Source: an uncultured Lachnospiraceae bacterium (GTDB lineage Bacteria > Bacillota > Clostridia > Lachnospirales > Lachnospiraceae). From it: a stretch of DNA of 44,058 nt. The stretch covers positions 1 to 44,058 of the forward strand of contig CAJURF010000025.1 of assembly GCA_910588825.1 (NCBI GenBank). The letters run 5' to 3'. Each line of letters opens with the position of its first letter. Within the stretch, counting starts at the first letter, position 1. The position numbers and the translations under genes were made by a program. Of this stretch, positions 1-7,956 are shown piece by piece. The notes under the pieces were generated by a model. It made no database searches. It was not told the origin of the DNA and saw only the letters and a list, made by a program, of their open reading frames with translations.

Positions 1-57
1 TTTTCCGGCATTACACTTAAAGAGCAGTTTCCCAAGGTGGAACCTCTGCATAAATAG
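1..57 (+). CDS. Possible C-terminal end of a gene entering from the left edge
   Basis: Frame 1 is open from base 1 to a TAG at 55-57 and encodes 18 residues ending in EPLHK. It is followed 24 bases later by a perfect 10-bp inverted repeat (82-114), which would suit the end of a plus-strand gene. The piece is too short to assign a family. An 18-codon open frame can also occur by chance, so this is tentative. Confidence 0.25.
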   Translation, partial: FSGITLKEQFPKVEPLHK

Positions 58-81
58 GATATAGTTCCGATGGAAATGAAT

Positions 82-114
82 GGGGTATTGACAATACTTA
101 TATATCAATACCCC
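82..114. terminator. Inverted repeat, possible terminator
   Basis: GGGGTATTGA (82-91) and TCAATACCCC (105-114) are perfect 10-bp complements around a 13-base AT-rich loop. The tail on the plus strand (TTGATTATGATTTTG) is only moderately T-rich. It lies between a possible plus-strand gene end at 57 and the minus-strand gene ending at 210. Confidence 0.4.
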
Positions 115-146
115 TTGATTATGATTTTGAGGACTGAAATAAGAAT

Positions 147-183
147 GGAGCAGATTCTGTCTCTATCATACAGAATCTGCTCC
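147..183 (-). terminator. Hairpin downstream of the LacI/sugar-binding chimera
   Basis: GGAGCAGATTCTGT (147-160) pairs perfectly with ACAGAATCTGCTCC (170-183), a 14-bp stem with a 9-base loop. It starts 27 bases past the stop codon of the minus-strand chimera. The tail on that strand (ATTCTTATTTC) is T-rich though interrupted, so it probably ends that transcript. Confidence 0.6.
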
Positions 184-209
184 AAAAAGGTTTTCGATGA
201 GAGTTTCCA

Positions 210-1001
210 CTAATCCACATCAACATTTTCAGCTGTGATCATTACCCATTCTACATATGTATCTTCGATTTCTGCTCCGCCAGCTGCTTCAACACTAAGA
301 TCAGCAGATGTCTGTGCAATTGCTATTGCATCCTGTTTCAATGACCCAGCCATTGTTCCTGCTTTGATTTCTGCCCGTGCATCATCTGTTGCATCAAGAC
401 CAATAACTGTAACATCTTCAATATTTGCGCCTTTTAGTGCTTCAATTGCGCCAAGAGCCATCTGGTCATTGGAAGCAACGATTGCATCAAATTCCGGATA
501 TTTCTGAATCCAGTCTTCTGTGATACGTAAGCCTTCTGTTCTCAGATAGTCGCCATCCTGAGCTGCAAGAAGCTCCTAATCAAATCCAGCGTCATCTAAT
601 CCCTGAATAAATCCATTGTATCTGTCTGTGGAGTGTGAAAGACCGGCTGTTCCCTGAAGATAAAGGATTTTGGCACCGGCTTCACAGTTGTCCATTATGA
701 ACTGTGCATGTGCTTTACCGGCTTCAATGTTTTCCGGTCCTACATATGTGTAGTCGCCGCTGTTAGCTCTGATAGCGGTTGTTATAACAGGAATACCTGC
801 AGCGTTTTCAGCTTCGATTGCCGGACCTGTTGCATCTGCATCTGCCGGCTGGAGTACGATAACATCTACCTGCTGAGCGATAAAGTTTTCTACTGCCTGA
901 ATCTGAAGGTTCGCATCTGCGTTGCCATCTACATTTAACACATTCGATACAGTTGCGATGGATACTCCAGCCAGCTTTGCCACATCTTTGATTGTCGCCA
1001 T
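210..1001 (-). pseudogene. Broken chimera: LacI HTH joined to a sugar ABC substrate-binding protein
   Basis: Read from an ATG at 1001 behind a good AGGAG site, the first 23 residues are a textbook LacI-family helix-turn-helix (MATIKDVAKLAGV, then SIATVSNVLN). From residue 24 the frame continues as the body of a type-1 periplasmic sugar-binding protein of the RbsB/GGBP kind, with hallmarks VDVIVLQPADADATGP, YVGPENIEAG and ASNDQMALGAIEALKG. LacI effector domains resemble such proteins, but this one reads like an exported solute receptor that has lost its signal peptide and first strands. A TAG at 576-578 interrupts the frame after residue 141; the same frame then runs 121 codons to the true C-terminus at 210. 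Two lesions (head swap and nonsense codon) argue for a pseudogene. An assembly join or a recent recombination between neighbouring lacI and sbp genes could explain the head. Confidence 0.75.
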
Positions 1002-1035
1002 TTCCGCTATCTCCTTTCTTTTTGAACTCTGAACC

Positions 1036-1887
1036 TCAAAACACCGTATAAGCCTTCCGGAACTGCAAAGGTGTATGCCCGCATCTTTTCTTAAAGGTTT
1101 TGGAAAAATGGACAGGGTCATGAAATCCGCAGGCCTCTGCGATTGCGGCCACTGAATCAGAGGTGGCCACAAGAAGCCTTTTGGCATGGGAGATGCGCAG
1201 ACTGGCCAGATAATCATAGGGAGAGGTATCTGCATACTGTCGGAACAGGCGGCTGAAATAACTGGCATTCAGGCCGGCTTCGGCAGAGATATCATCCAGC
1301 GTAATATTTTCTGATAGATGGGCATCCATAAATCGGATGGCGGCATTTATTCTCTGGGCATTCAGAGAAGAATGCTGCTGGCTGCCGGTCAGAAGCAGGC
1401 TGAGCAGATGATGGATATCTGAGGAAATAACGTGTTCATTGGGCATAGGGTCCTCCATATTAATCAGGAGCCGGGAGAGCGCTCCTGAGATGGCATCTGC
1501 GTTTGATGGACAGAAATGATGCCGGTCTTTATCACTCAACCGGTTAAAATAATAATCACTGATATTTCCACCAAAATGAATGTATTGGAAAACGGTGTTG
1601 TCATCGGCATAATAGCAGTGGGCCAGACGGCAGTCAAACAGAAGGCATTCCCCGCTGTGGGCATGGTAATGCAGCTCTTTATAATCCAGATGCAGGCAGC
1701 CCTTTTTTACAAAAATAAAAAGGTAAGGCTCATAAAATTCATGCTGCGTCCTGCAGATGCGGTACAGACAGTTACAGTAGAACAGTCCGCAGTAATTACA
1801 ATAGAAAAGATATTCCAAAGCGGCGGTGCTGGGAGTGTGAAAATGCATGACAGAGTTTCCGTAGACGCCTTTTTCTTGATAGAACAT
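1036..1887 (-). CDS. AraC-family transcriptional regulator
   Basis: Predicted 283-residue DNA-binding regulator. The N-terminal half is a cupin-like sensing domain with many Cys, His and Tyr residues (FYCNYCGLFYCNCLYRIC, HYHAHSGECLLFDC), the usual place for a sugar or small-molecule ligand. The C-terminal ~100 residues carry the two AraC helix-turn-helix motifs (LDDISAEAGLNASYFSRLFR and IAEACGFHDPVHFSKTFKK). I chose the ATG at 1887 because AAGGAG lies 8 bases upstream; a further in-frame start at 1926 has no such site. A strong promoter sits at 1940-1968. The gene ends 34 bases before the LacI/sugar-binding chimera on the same strand, so it probably once controlled that sugar-uptake function. 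Regulators of this build beside sugar-binding proteins usually govern carbohydrate use; the ligand cannot be read from the sequence. Confidence 0.9.
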   Translation of the reverse strand: MFYQEKGVYGNSVMHFHTPSTAALEYLFYCNYCGLFYCNCLYRICRTQHEFYEPYLFIFVKKGCLHLDYKELHYHAHSGECLLFDCRLAHCYYADDNTVFQYIHFGGNISDYYFNRLSDKDRHHFCPSNADAISGALSRLLINMEDPMPNEHVISSDIHHLLSLLLTGSQQHSSLNAQRINAAIRFMDAHLSENITLDDISAEAGLNASYFSRLFRQYADTSPYDYLASLRISHAKRLLVATSDSVAAIAEACGFHDPVHFSKTFKKRCGHTPLQFRKAYTVF

Positions 1888-1939
1888 GGGATATTCTCCT
1901 TGATTTTTGGGGAGCGTGTGATTCATGTTTTATCTTTAC

Positions 1940-1968
1940 AATATATAACTGATTGGGTTATTTGTCAA
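1940..1968 (-). promoter_or_regulatory. Promoter of the AraC gene
   Basis: On the minus strand: TTGACA (-35, 1968-1963), 17-bp spacer, TATATT (-10, 1945-1940). It stands about 50 bases before the chosen ATG at 1887. The rest of the 1888-2190 gap holds this promoter, the divergent one at 2056-2084 and no other structure I could identify. Confidence 0.75.
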
Positions 1969-2055
1969 ATATGGATGGCAAAGGGATCATTGATTGTCAG
2001 TTTCGAAAAATAATATCCTGTGTCTGTTTTTGAGGATTAAAAAAAAGATAAACTC

Positions 2056-2084
2056 TTGATAAATCCATTTCTTCAAGATAGAAT
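2056..2084 (+). promoter_or_regulatory. Promoter of the AlbA_2/ATPase regulator gene
   Basis: TTGATA (-35, 2056-2061), 17-bp spacer, TAGAAT (-10, 2079-2084), about 105 bases before the ATG at 2191. It fires away from the AraC promoter, so the two genes are divergently transcribed. Confidence 0.6.
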
Positions 2085-2190
2085 AAAGTAATACCTATAA
2101 TGTAAGTGCCTGATAACACTTTTGATATATGATTAGTTTTGTACGGATTATTTGAAGCCTGCAAAAAAGAAAGGCGGGGAACCAGAGAAT

Positions 2191-3633
2191 ATGGATTCAA
2201 AAACTATCAAATCAATATTGAAAATTGGAGAAACCATTGCAGTGGAATTTAAGCGCTGTGGAAATGGTATTGAAAATGATGTTTACGAGACTGTATGCTC
2301 CTTTTTGAACCGGTTTGGAGGAGATATATTTTTAGGAGTGCTGAATGATGGAACCGTTTTGGGTGTACCGGGAAAGGCAGCTCCAGACATGGTAAAAAAC
2401 TTTATCAGTTGTGTCAGTAATCCGGTTTTATTTTCGCCGACAGTTTATTTATCGCCCAAAATCATACAGTATGAAGGAAAGACGATAATTCATATACATG
2501 TTTTGCCAAGCGCTGAAGTTCATAGTTATAAGAAAACGATTTATGACAGGGTAGATGACGCGGATGTGAAAGTAACTGCAACAGCTCAGATTGCCCAGAT
2601 GTATATTCGTAAACAGGAAATTTTTACTGAGCGAAAAGTGTATCCCTATGTGGAAAAAGCAGATCTGCGGCTGGATATGTTTCCTAAACTTCGTGTTATG
2701 GCGGAAAACCAGAGTAATGGAAAGGGACATCCGTGGGGCAGAATGACAGATGATGAATTGGTGAAAAGTGCAAGGCTGTATACAATGGACCGTGTAACAG
2801 GTGAACAGGGATTTAATTTGGCAGCGGTTATGCTTTTGGGAAAAGAAGATGTGATTTTGGACATTGTTCCTGCGTATGTGACGGATGCTTTGCTGCGGCG
2901 GGTTAATGTAGACCGCTATGACGACAGAGAGATTGTGCAGGCAAATTTGATAGAAAGTTATGAACTTTTAATGGAATTTGGGCATAAGCATTTGCTGGAT
3001 AAATTTTTTCTGGAAGATGATCAGCGCAAAAGCCTGAGAAATATTATTACTCGGGAGATGATTGCCAACACATTGATTCATCGTGAGTATACAAGTTCAT
3101 ACCAGGCAAAATTTGTGATTGAGAAGGAACGGATGTATGTTGAGAATGCGAACCGGGCGTCTCAGGAGGCGGTTATCACCCCAGATAATATGGAACCGTC
3201 ACCTAAGAATCCAATTATCGCATCATTCTTTAGAAATATAGGATATGCAGACCAGCTTGGTTCTGGTGTGCGTAATTTGTTTAAATATAGTAAATTTTAC
3301 TCTGGTAAAGATCCCGAATTTATTGAAGGGGATATTTTTAGAATTATAGTACCTTTGAATGAAGGAAACCGGGAAAAAATTGCCACCCAGTCCACCCAAT
3401 CGGCCACCCAGTCCACCCAATCGGCCACCCAGTCCACCCAATCAAAAGGAATGGAATCGGCAGCGGCAATTGTTAATCTTATACAGCAAGAGCCATTTCT
3501 TTCTCAAAAACAAATGGCTGAAAAACTTTCTTTAAATCAGAATACATTGAAATATTATATGAAGAAGATGCGGGAAAAAGGGATAATTGAGAGGACTGGC
3601 TCCAGCCGAAAAGGAAAGTGGATTGTGAAATAA
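2191..3633 (+). CDS. AlbA_2 (Schlafen-like) DNA-binding / HATPase-type regulator with winged helix
   Basis: A 480-residue protein of the widespread 'putative DNA binding / ATP-binding' family. Residues ~10-110 form the AlbA_2/Schlafen-like domain (AVEFKR; FLNRFGGDIFLGV followed by NDGTVLGV). The middle carries a GHKL-type ATPase fold, seen in REMIANTLIHREY (N-box-like) and YADQLGSGVRNLFKY (G-box-like). The last ~60 residues look like a winged helix (LSQKQMAEKLSLNQNTLKYY). Between the ATPase and the winged helix lies a linker of three perfect ATQSTQS repeats, encoded by a 21-bp DNA unit. I prefer the ATG at 2191, although a TTG at 2152 is in frame, because no ribosome site precedes the TTG. 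Members often act as transcription regulators beside stress or defence genes; the target here is unknown. Confidence 0.8.
   Translation: MDSKTIKSILKIGETIAVEFKRCGNGIENDVYETVCSFLNRFGGDIFLGVLNDGTVLGVPGKAAPDMVKNFISCVSNPVLFSPTVYLSPKIIQYEGKTIIHIHVLPSAEVHSYKKTIYDRVDDADVKVTATAQIAQMYIRKQEIFTERKVYPYVEKADLRLDMFPKLRVMAENQSNGKGHPWGRMTDDELVKSARLYTMDRVTGEQGFNLAAVMLLGKEDVILDIVPAYVTDALLRRVNVDRYDDREIVQANLIESYELLMEFGHKHLLDKFFLEDDQRKSLRNIITREMIANTLIHREYTSSYQAKFVIEKERMYVENANRASQEAVITPDNMEPSPKNPIIASFFRNIGYADQLGSGVRNLFKYSKFYSGKDPEFIEGDIFRIIVPLNEGNREKIATQSTQSATQSTQSATQSTQSKGMESAAAIVNLIQQEPFLSQKQMAEKLSLNQNTLKYYMKKMREKGIIERTGSSRKGKWIVK
3382..3444 (+). repeat. Three tandem 21-bp repeats inside a coding region
   Basis: The unit GCCACCCAGTCCACCCAATC plus a final G occurs at 3382-3402, 3403-3423 and 3424-3444; the only difference is a final A in the last copy. 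Each unit encodes ATQSTQS. Because 21 is a multiple of three, copy-number change would lengthen or shorten the linker without breaking the frame. Confidence 0.95.
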
Positions 3634-3649
3634 GAAAACCTTCAACTAT

Positions 3650-3679
3650 TTGCGTTCCAACACCCTGCCGTGGTACAAT
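3650..3679 (+). promoter_or_regulatory. Promoter of the YigZ / response regulator unit
   Basis: TTGCGT (-35, 3650-3655), 18-bp spacer, TACAAT (-10, 3674-3679), 35 bases before the YigZ ATG. The -35 box is only partly like the consensus. Confidence 0.5.
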
Positions 3680-3714
3680 ATGTCTAAGATTATAAGGCAG
3701 GGGAGGACGAGAAA

Positions 3715-4368
3715 ATGTCTGAAAAATATAAAATTGTATACCGGCCCGGACAAGGGGAGATCGTAGAGAAAAAATCCAGATTTATCGCCCATGTACAGCC
3801 AGTGGGCAGTGAGGAGGAAGCACTGGAATTCATCGGGAAGATAAAGAAAAAATACTGGGATGCCCGGCATAACTGCTACGCTTATACAGCCGGTGCCAAC
3901 AGGGAAGTTACCAGATGCAGCGATGACGGGGAGCCAAGCGGAACTGCTGGAAGGCCCATTTTGGATGTGCTGGTGGGAAGCGGCCTGTACGATGCGGTGA
4001 TTGTGGTGACCCGGTATTTTGGAGGGGTTCTTCTGGGCACAGGGGGACTGGTCCGTGCGTATTCGTCCGCCGCCCGGGAAGGGCTGGCCCAGTCGGTGAT
4101 CATAGAAAAGCAGGAGGGTGCCATTTACCAGATTGCCACAGATTACCAGGGGCTGGGTAAAATCCAGTATCAGGCAGGGGAACAGAACATACCCATTATG
4201 CAGGCAGATTACGCCGAGAATGTGAAACTGGAGCTGGTATTGACACAGGAACAGGAAGGCCATTTCTTCCAGGGCATCACAGAGGCCACAGGAGGGAAAG
4301 CCCATATTCAGAAAATCAGGGATTTGAATTTTGCAGTGGTAGACGGGCAGGTGGAATTGTTTGGATAG
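3715..4368 (+). CDS. yigZ: YigZ/IMPACT family protein
   Basis: A 217-residue, full-length member of the UPF0029/IMPACT family. The signature stretch CSDDGEPSGTAGRPIL sits at residues ~63-78, followed by VVTRYFGGVLLGTGGLVRAY, both diagnostic of the N-terminal domain. The C-terminal ~70 residues form the second, EF-G-like (DUF1949) domain. The start is supported by GGGGAGG nine bases upstream. Bacterial members have been linked by homology to translation control (eukaryotic IMPACT inhibits Gcn2 activation), but their biochemical role is unsettled. Its last codons overlap the TTG start of the response regulator by 8 bases, so the two are probably translated from one message; I see no functional reason for the pairing. 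Confidence 0.9.
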   Translation: MSEKYKIVYRPGQGEIVEKKSRFIAHVQPVGSEEEALEFIGKIKKKYWDARHNCYAYTAGANREVTRCSDDGEPSGTAGRPILDVLVGSGLYDAVIVVTRYFGGVLLGTGGLVRAYSSAAREGLAQSVIIEKQEGAIYQIATDYQGLGKIQYQAGEQNIPIMQADYAENVKLELVLTQEQEGHFFQGITEATGGKAHIQKIRDLNFAVVDGQVELFG

Positions 4369-5059
4369 GATTTCGAATGGGCAGAAAATATTAATTATAG
4401 AAGACGATGCACAGAATAATCAGATGCTGCGGGAGTATCTGGAGTCGCATGGGTATATGTGCCGGCAGGCTTATTCCGGCAGTGAGGGGAAACTGTTATT
4501 TTCTATGGAAGAATTCGACCTGATTCTATTGGATTTGATGCTTCCGGGAATTACAGGGGAAGAATTAGTTTCCGTGTTTTCTGAAAAGACACCGGTTATT
4601 GTGCTGTCTGCAAAGAGCGGGCTGGACAGCAAGGTAGATGTGCTGTCTGCAGGCGCGGAGGATTATATCTGCAAGCCGTTTGACCTGCCGGAACTGCTGG
4701 TCAGAATCCAGGTGCAGCTGCGCCGCCAAAACAGAGCAGGCGGCAGGGAGGCTGTCCACGCGCAGGATGGCTATGTCTGGCGGGAGTGGCGCCTGGACCC
4801 AGATACACAGGAAATGACAGCCTGCGGGAAGACAGTGGCTTTGACCCGGCATGAATTTCTCATTGTGGAGCTGCTGATTCGAAATCCCAGAAGGGTGTTT
4901 ACCAAGGAGATGATCTATGAATATGCCTGGGGCGAGGAGTATCTGGCTGAGGATAAGACAATCAATGTGCACATCAGCAATATCCGTTCCAAATTAAAGG
5001 AAAGCGGCACGGACAGTTATATTCAGACTGTGTGGGGAATGGGCTTTAAACTTTCTTAA
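4361..5059 (+). CDS. OmpR/PhoB-family response regulator
   Basis: A 232-residue two-component response regulator. The receiver domain shows the acidic pair D15-D16, phospho-acceptor D58 (LILLDLMLPG), S83 and K105 (CKPFD). The C-terminal winged helix ends with the typical TINVHISNIRSKLK and VWGMGFKLS. The start is a TTG at 4361 inside the end of yigZ, with AGGTGG eight bases upstream; no better in-frame start lies before the receiver strand. Downstream come an ABC ATPase, its permease and a histidine kinase, the order seen in bacitracin/lantibiotic-type sensing and detoxification modules, where the regulator switches on the transporter. Direct TTAAACTT repeats at the 3' end of this gene, just before the ABC gene, are candidate binding sites. 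Confidence 0.9.
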   Translation: MDRISNGQKILIIEDDAQNNQMLREYLESHGYMCRQAYSGSEGKLLFSMEEFDLILLDLMLPGITGEELVSVFSEKTPVIVLSAKSGLDSKVDVLSAGAEDYICKPFDLPELLVRIQVQLRRQNRAGGREAVHAQDGYVWREWRLDPDTQEMTACGKTVALTRHEFLIVELLIRNPRRVFTKEMIYEYAWGEEYLAEDKTINVHISNIRSKLKESGTDSYIQTVWGMGFKLS

Positions 5060-5098
5060 ACTTCTCTGAGCGCTTTTTAAAACTTTTCGTATTATACT
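5046..5098 (+). promoter_or_regulatory. Candidate response-regulator operator and promoter for the ABC transporter
   Basis: TTAAACTT occurs at 5046-5053 and 5056-5063, exactly 10 bp apart, and a related TAAAACTT at 5078-5085. A -10-like TATACT (5093-5098) follows, without a recognisable -35 at the right distance. Tandem helical-turn-spaced repeats before a promoter lacking a -35 suit activation by an OmpR-family regulator. The first repeats overlap the last codons of the regulator gene. Confidence 0.5.
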
Positions 5099-5133
5099 GT
5101 TTTTCATGAAAACAACAGGAGAGGAGTAAAAAA

Positions 5134-6063
5134 GTGGATACAGGAAAACAGAGGACATTTGCGGTGGAGACAGTACGCCTGACAAAAACATACGGCGGTA
5201 AGACGGCAGTGAATCAACTGCAGATGCAGGTACAGGAGGGGGCAATTTACGGGTTTATCGGTAAAAACGGCGCCGGGAAATCCACTGCCCTAAAGATGAT
5301 TGGCGGTCTTGTGCATCCCACCCAAGGAGAGGTAAGGGTATTTGGAAAACCAGTCAGCCAAGGGGTAATACGCAGACGAATGGGCGTACTCATTGAAGCG
5401 GCCGGGCTGTACCAGAATATGACCGCACGGCAGAATGTGATGATGAAAGCCAGATGTATGGGACTGTCAGATGAAAGAAGTGTGGACCAGGTGCTGGCTC
5501 TTACTGGGCTGTCAGATACCGGGAAAAAGAAGGTGAGGAATTTTTCCATGGGCATGAAGCAGAGGCTGGGGGCAGCCCTGGCCCTGCTGGGCAATCCGGA
5601 CCTTCTCATTTTGGATGAGCCCATTAACGGACTGGACCCGGAAGGCATACGTCAGATGCGGCAGCTGATGCTTCAATTACGCGACCAGGGGAAAACCATA
5701 TTGATCAGTTCCCACATTTTAGGAGAATTGAGTAAGATTTCCACCCATTATGGGATCATCAAAGACGGTGAGCTCATAGAGCAGATCTCCCAGGAGGAGC
5801 TGAATGAAAAATGCCAGGACTATTTTCAGGTGGAAGTAGAAAATGTGCAGCGGGCACTTCCGGCAATCCAGGAAGCGTATACGGACGTGCAGATAGAGGT
5901 GTTTGACTCCCGGACAATCCGGGTTTACGGGCTGAAAGAGACAGCAGGGCTGAATGGGGTACTGGCAAAAAAACAGATTCCGGTGTATGCCTGCGGCGTC
6001 CACAGTATGGACTTGGAGGAGTATTTTTTTGACCGTATGGAAGGGGGGAGCCGTCATGTTTAA
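5134..6063 (+). CDS. ABC transporter ATP-binding protein (bacitracin/lantibiotic-export type)
   Basis: A 309-residue ATPase subunit. Visible are Walker A GKNGAGKST (43-51), the signature FSMGMKQR (137-144), Walker B LLILDEP with E162, and the switch histidine H194 (ISSH). The short ABC domain followed by a ~90-residue C-terminal extension is typical of the BcrA/DRA subfamily that pairs with ABC-2 permeases. It starts with GTG at 5134 behind AGGAGAGGAG. Its stop overlaps the permease start by 8 bases, so the subunits are translationally coupled. With the flanking response regulator and kinase it probably exports, or protects against, a cell-envelope antimicrobial; the substrate is inference. 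Confidence 0.9.
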   Translation: MDTGKQRTFAVETVRLTKTYGGKTAVNQLQMQVQEGAIYGFIGKNGAGKSTALKMIGGLVHPTQGEVRVFGKPVSQGVIRRRMGVLIEAAGLYQNMTARQNVMMKARCMGLSDERSVDQVLALTGLSDTGKKKVRNFSMGMKQRLGAALALLGNPDLLILDEPINGLDPEGIRQMRQLMLQLRDQGKTILISSHILGELSKISTHYGIIKDGELIEQISQEELNEKCQDYFQVEVENVQRALPAIQEAYTDVQIEVFDSRTIRVYGLKETAGLNGVLAKKQIPVYACGVHSMDLEEYFFDRMEGGSRHV

Positions 6064-6862
6064 TCTGCTGCGTATGGATTTGTATCGGCTGAGGAGAAGC
6101 CGTTCGGTATATGTGTGCTTTGGCCTTTTGCTGGCGGCCTCCGTTGTGGTGTTTGTCATGCTCTGGCTGCTGGCAGCGCCCCAGGGACAGGAGCATGCGC
6201 TGCGTATAGGGATGCTCACGGAAGATGAGCTGGAAACTTCCCGGAGTATTCTGGATGGGGTGGATGTGCTGGAGATGTTTCGGCAGACTGCCCTGGATGG
6301 AGGGATGTATAATGTAACCATGGGCATCTGCATCATGTTATTTGTATGTGCAGATTACCAAGGGGGATTTATAAAAAATATTATGGCTTTCCACGAGAAC
6401 CGGTATCTTTACGTGGGGAGCAAGGTTGTAACAGCGGGGATTTTAAATGCTGTTTTCTTAGCAGGGCATTTTGCATTCACACTGCTGTTGAACTGGATGT
6501 TCAAAGATATGGTGCTCTGGACAGATATTCAGGATGTGATGTTCTATCTGGCCTGGGCCTGGCTTTTGACTACGGCCTTTGGGGCGTTGGAAATCTTTGT
6601 CTGCATCTGTACTCGCAGTGTGGCGGCTGGGTCGCTGGCAGCAGTACTGCTGGGCGGCGGGGTGGTGGTTATGATGTTGTATGGCCTGCTGAACACGTTT
6701 CATGCAGGCGGCTGGCTGAACTATACCATTTATCTGAGTTTTTCCACAGGGCCCAGCCGGTATACTTCTGTGCAGGATTTGAGAACATTTGCGGTGGGAG
6801 CCGGATTTTTGATACTCTATACGGCAGCAGCGGGGATTGTACTGAAAAGGCAGGATATTTGA
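6056..6862 (+). CDS. ABC-2 type transporter permease
   Basis: A 268-residue membrane protein. An N-terminal membrane segment (residues ~20-42) is followed by a long extracytoplasmic stretch and about five further hydrophobic segments, the usual topology of six-helix ABC-2/BcrB-like permeases. The ATG at 6056 is preceded by AAGGGGGGAG and lies inside the ATPase gene; an upstream in-frame start at 5954 would run deep into that gene and is rejected. Its stop TGA shares one base with the ATG of the kinase. It forms the membrane half of the exporter. Sequence of such permeases is poorly conserved, so the call rests on hydrophobicity and gene order. Confidence 0.85.
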   Translation: MFNLLRMDLYRLRRSRSVYVCFGLLLAASVVVFVMLWLLAAPQGQEHALRIGMLTEDELETSRSILDGVDVLEMFRQTALDGGMYNVTMGICIMLFVCADYQGGFIKNIMAFHENRYLYVGSKVVTAGILNAVFLAGHFAFTLLLNWMFKDMVLWTDIQDVMFYLAWAWLLTTAFGALEIFVCICTRSVAAGSLAAVLLGGGVVVMMLYGLLNTFHAGGWLNYTIYLSFSTGPSRYTSVQDLRTFAVGAGFLILYTAAAGIVLKRQDI

Positions 6863-7818
6863 TGAATGACAGCCTGGCGGCTCAGCAGGTGTTTGAAAAC
6901 AGAGTGAAGAAATGTCAGGGAGATGGATACATGACTGTAATTTTGGTGATTTTGACAGGCCTGTGCGGCTGGCTGCTGGCAGGGCGTATCCGCAGTATTT
7001 ATGAAGTCCGCTCTCTCTGCCGCCAGCTGGAGGAGGTTCAGCGGGGGAGCCATATGGAGCTGGGGGTACAGGGAAGGCAGAGCCACATGCTGGCTCTCTG
7101 CAGAAAAATCAATGAACTGCTAAGACAGCAGCACCAGACACAGCTTCAATATGAAAAGACGCAGAGACAGCTGAAACAGAATATTACAAGTCTGGCCCAC
7201 GACATCCGGACGCCCCTTACCGGTGCTTCGGGATATGTGCAGCTGGCACAGGAGTGCGGGGGAGATGCACGGCAGAAACGGTATCTGCAGACTGCGCTTG
7301 GCCGTCTCCAGGAATTGGGAGACATGTTGGAGGAACTGTTTTTATATACAAAACTCACCAGTGAGGAGTTTGAACCATCTATGCAGGAACTGCAGGTGCT
7401 TCCCCTTTTGAGTGAGTGTCTGGTGGGAATGTACCATCAGTTTGAAAAGAAAGGTGTCTCTCCGGAGGTGGAGTTGGAATCAGAAGGGTTTCGCGTCTGG
7501 GCAGATGAAGAGTGTCTGAGGCGGATTTTTCATAATCTCATACAAAATGCGCTGCTTCACGGCATGGGCGGCATTGTTATACGCCAGACGGGAAATCAAT
7601 TAATATTTGAAAACACAGTGGCGGAGACCAGCAGACCCGACCCGGAGCGGATCTTTGAACGATTTTATAAGGCAGACTCTGCACGGAGAAAAGGGTCCTC
7701 GGGGCTTGGGATGTTTATTGTAAAGGAACTGGCAAAGAAGATGGGAGGCTGGGTGGAGGCAGAGCTGCAGGGGGATGTATTGGTGATAAAATTGGGATTA
7801 AAAGAATGCATTAGATAG
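6862..7818 (+). CDS. Sensor histidine kinase with one membrane segment
   Basis: A 318-residue kinase. A single membrane helix covers about residues 24-41, followed by a coiled linker. The dimerisation helix holds the phospho-accepting H113 in SLAHDIRTPLTG; the ATPase domain shows HNLIQNALLHG (N box), FERFYKAD (F box) and GSSGLGMFIVKEL (G box). There is essentially no external sensor domain. In comparable modules such kinases sense drug through the transporter rather than directly. Start: ATG at 6862 overlapping the permease stop. It presumably phosphorylates the response regulator at 4361-5059. The kinase comes last, after the transporter genes, which is less common than a kinase directly following its regulator. 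Confidence 0.9.
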   Translation: MNDSLAAQQVFENRVKKCQGDGYMTVILVILTGLCGWLLAGRIRSIYEVRSLCRQLEEVQRGSHMELGVQGRQSHMLALCRKINELLRQQHQTQLQYEKTQRQLKQNITSLAHDIRTPLTGASGYVQLAQECGGDARQKRYLQTALGRLQELGDMLEELFLYTKLTSEEFEPSMQELQVLPLLSECLVGMYHQFEKKGVSPEVELESEGFRVWADEECLRRIFHNLIQNALLHGMGGIVIRQTGNQLIFENTVAETSRPDPERIFERFYKADSARRKGSSGLGMFIVKELAKKMGGWVEAELQGDVLVIKLGLKECIR

Positions 7819-7848
7819 TTGGGAAACAGCCTTTGGACATCACGAGTC

Positions 7849-7918
7849 TGGGCCCAATAAGCAAAACAAAGTTCAAAACCATTTTGGAATTCGCTCTTTA
7901 ATTTGTTTATTGGGCCCA
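7849..7918. repeat. Long inverted repeat between convergent genes
   Basis: Arms TGGGCCCAATAAGCAAA (7849-7865) and TTTGTTTATTGGGCCCA (7902-7918) match at 16 of 17 positions around a 36-base spacer. It lies between the kinase (plus) and the PlsC gene (minus). Neither side carries a T-run, so it is not a classical terminator; it may still act as one in both directions or be a small repeat element. Confidence 0.8.
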
Positions 7919-7956
7919 AACTCTGATTGAGAAATAAATAGTTACAATTATGGAAA

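Noticed and set aside
576..578. In-frame TAG read as pyrrolysine, given the methylamine-type locus in the same window
   Set aside because: The interrupted gene is a sugar-receptor chimera, not a methyltransferase; the MttB homologue here has no TAG; no pyl genes are seen. A nonsense mutation is simpler.
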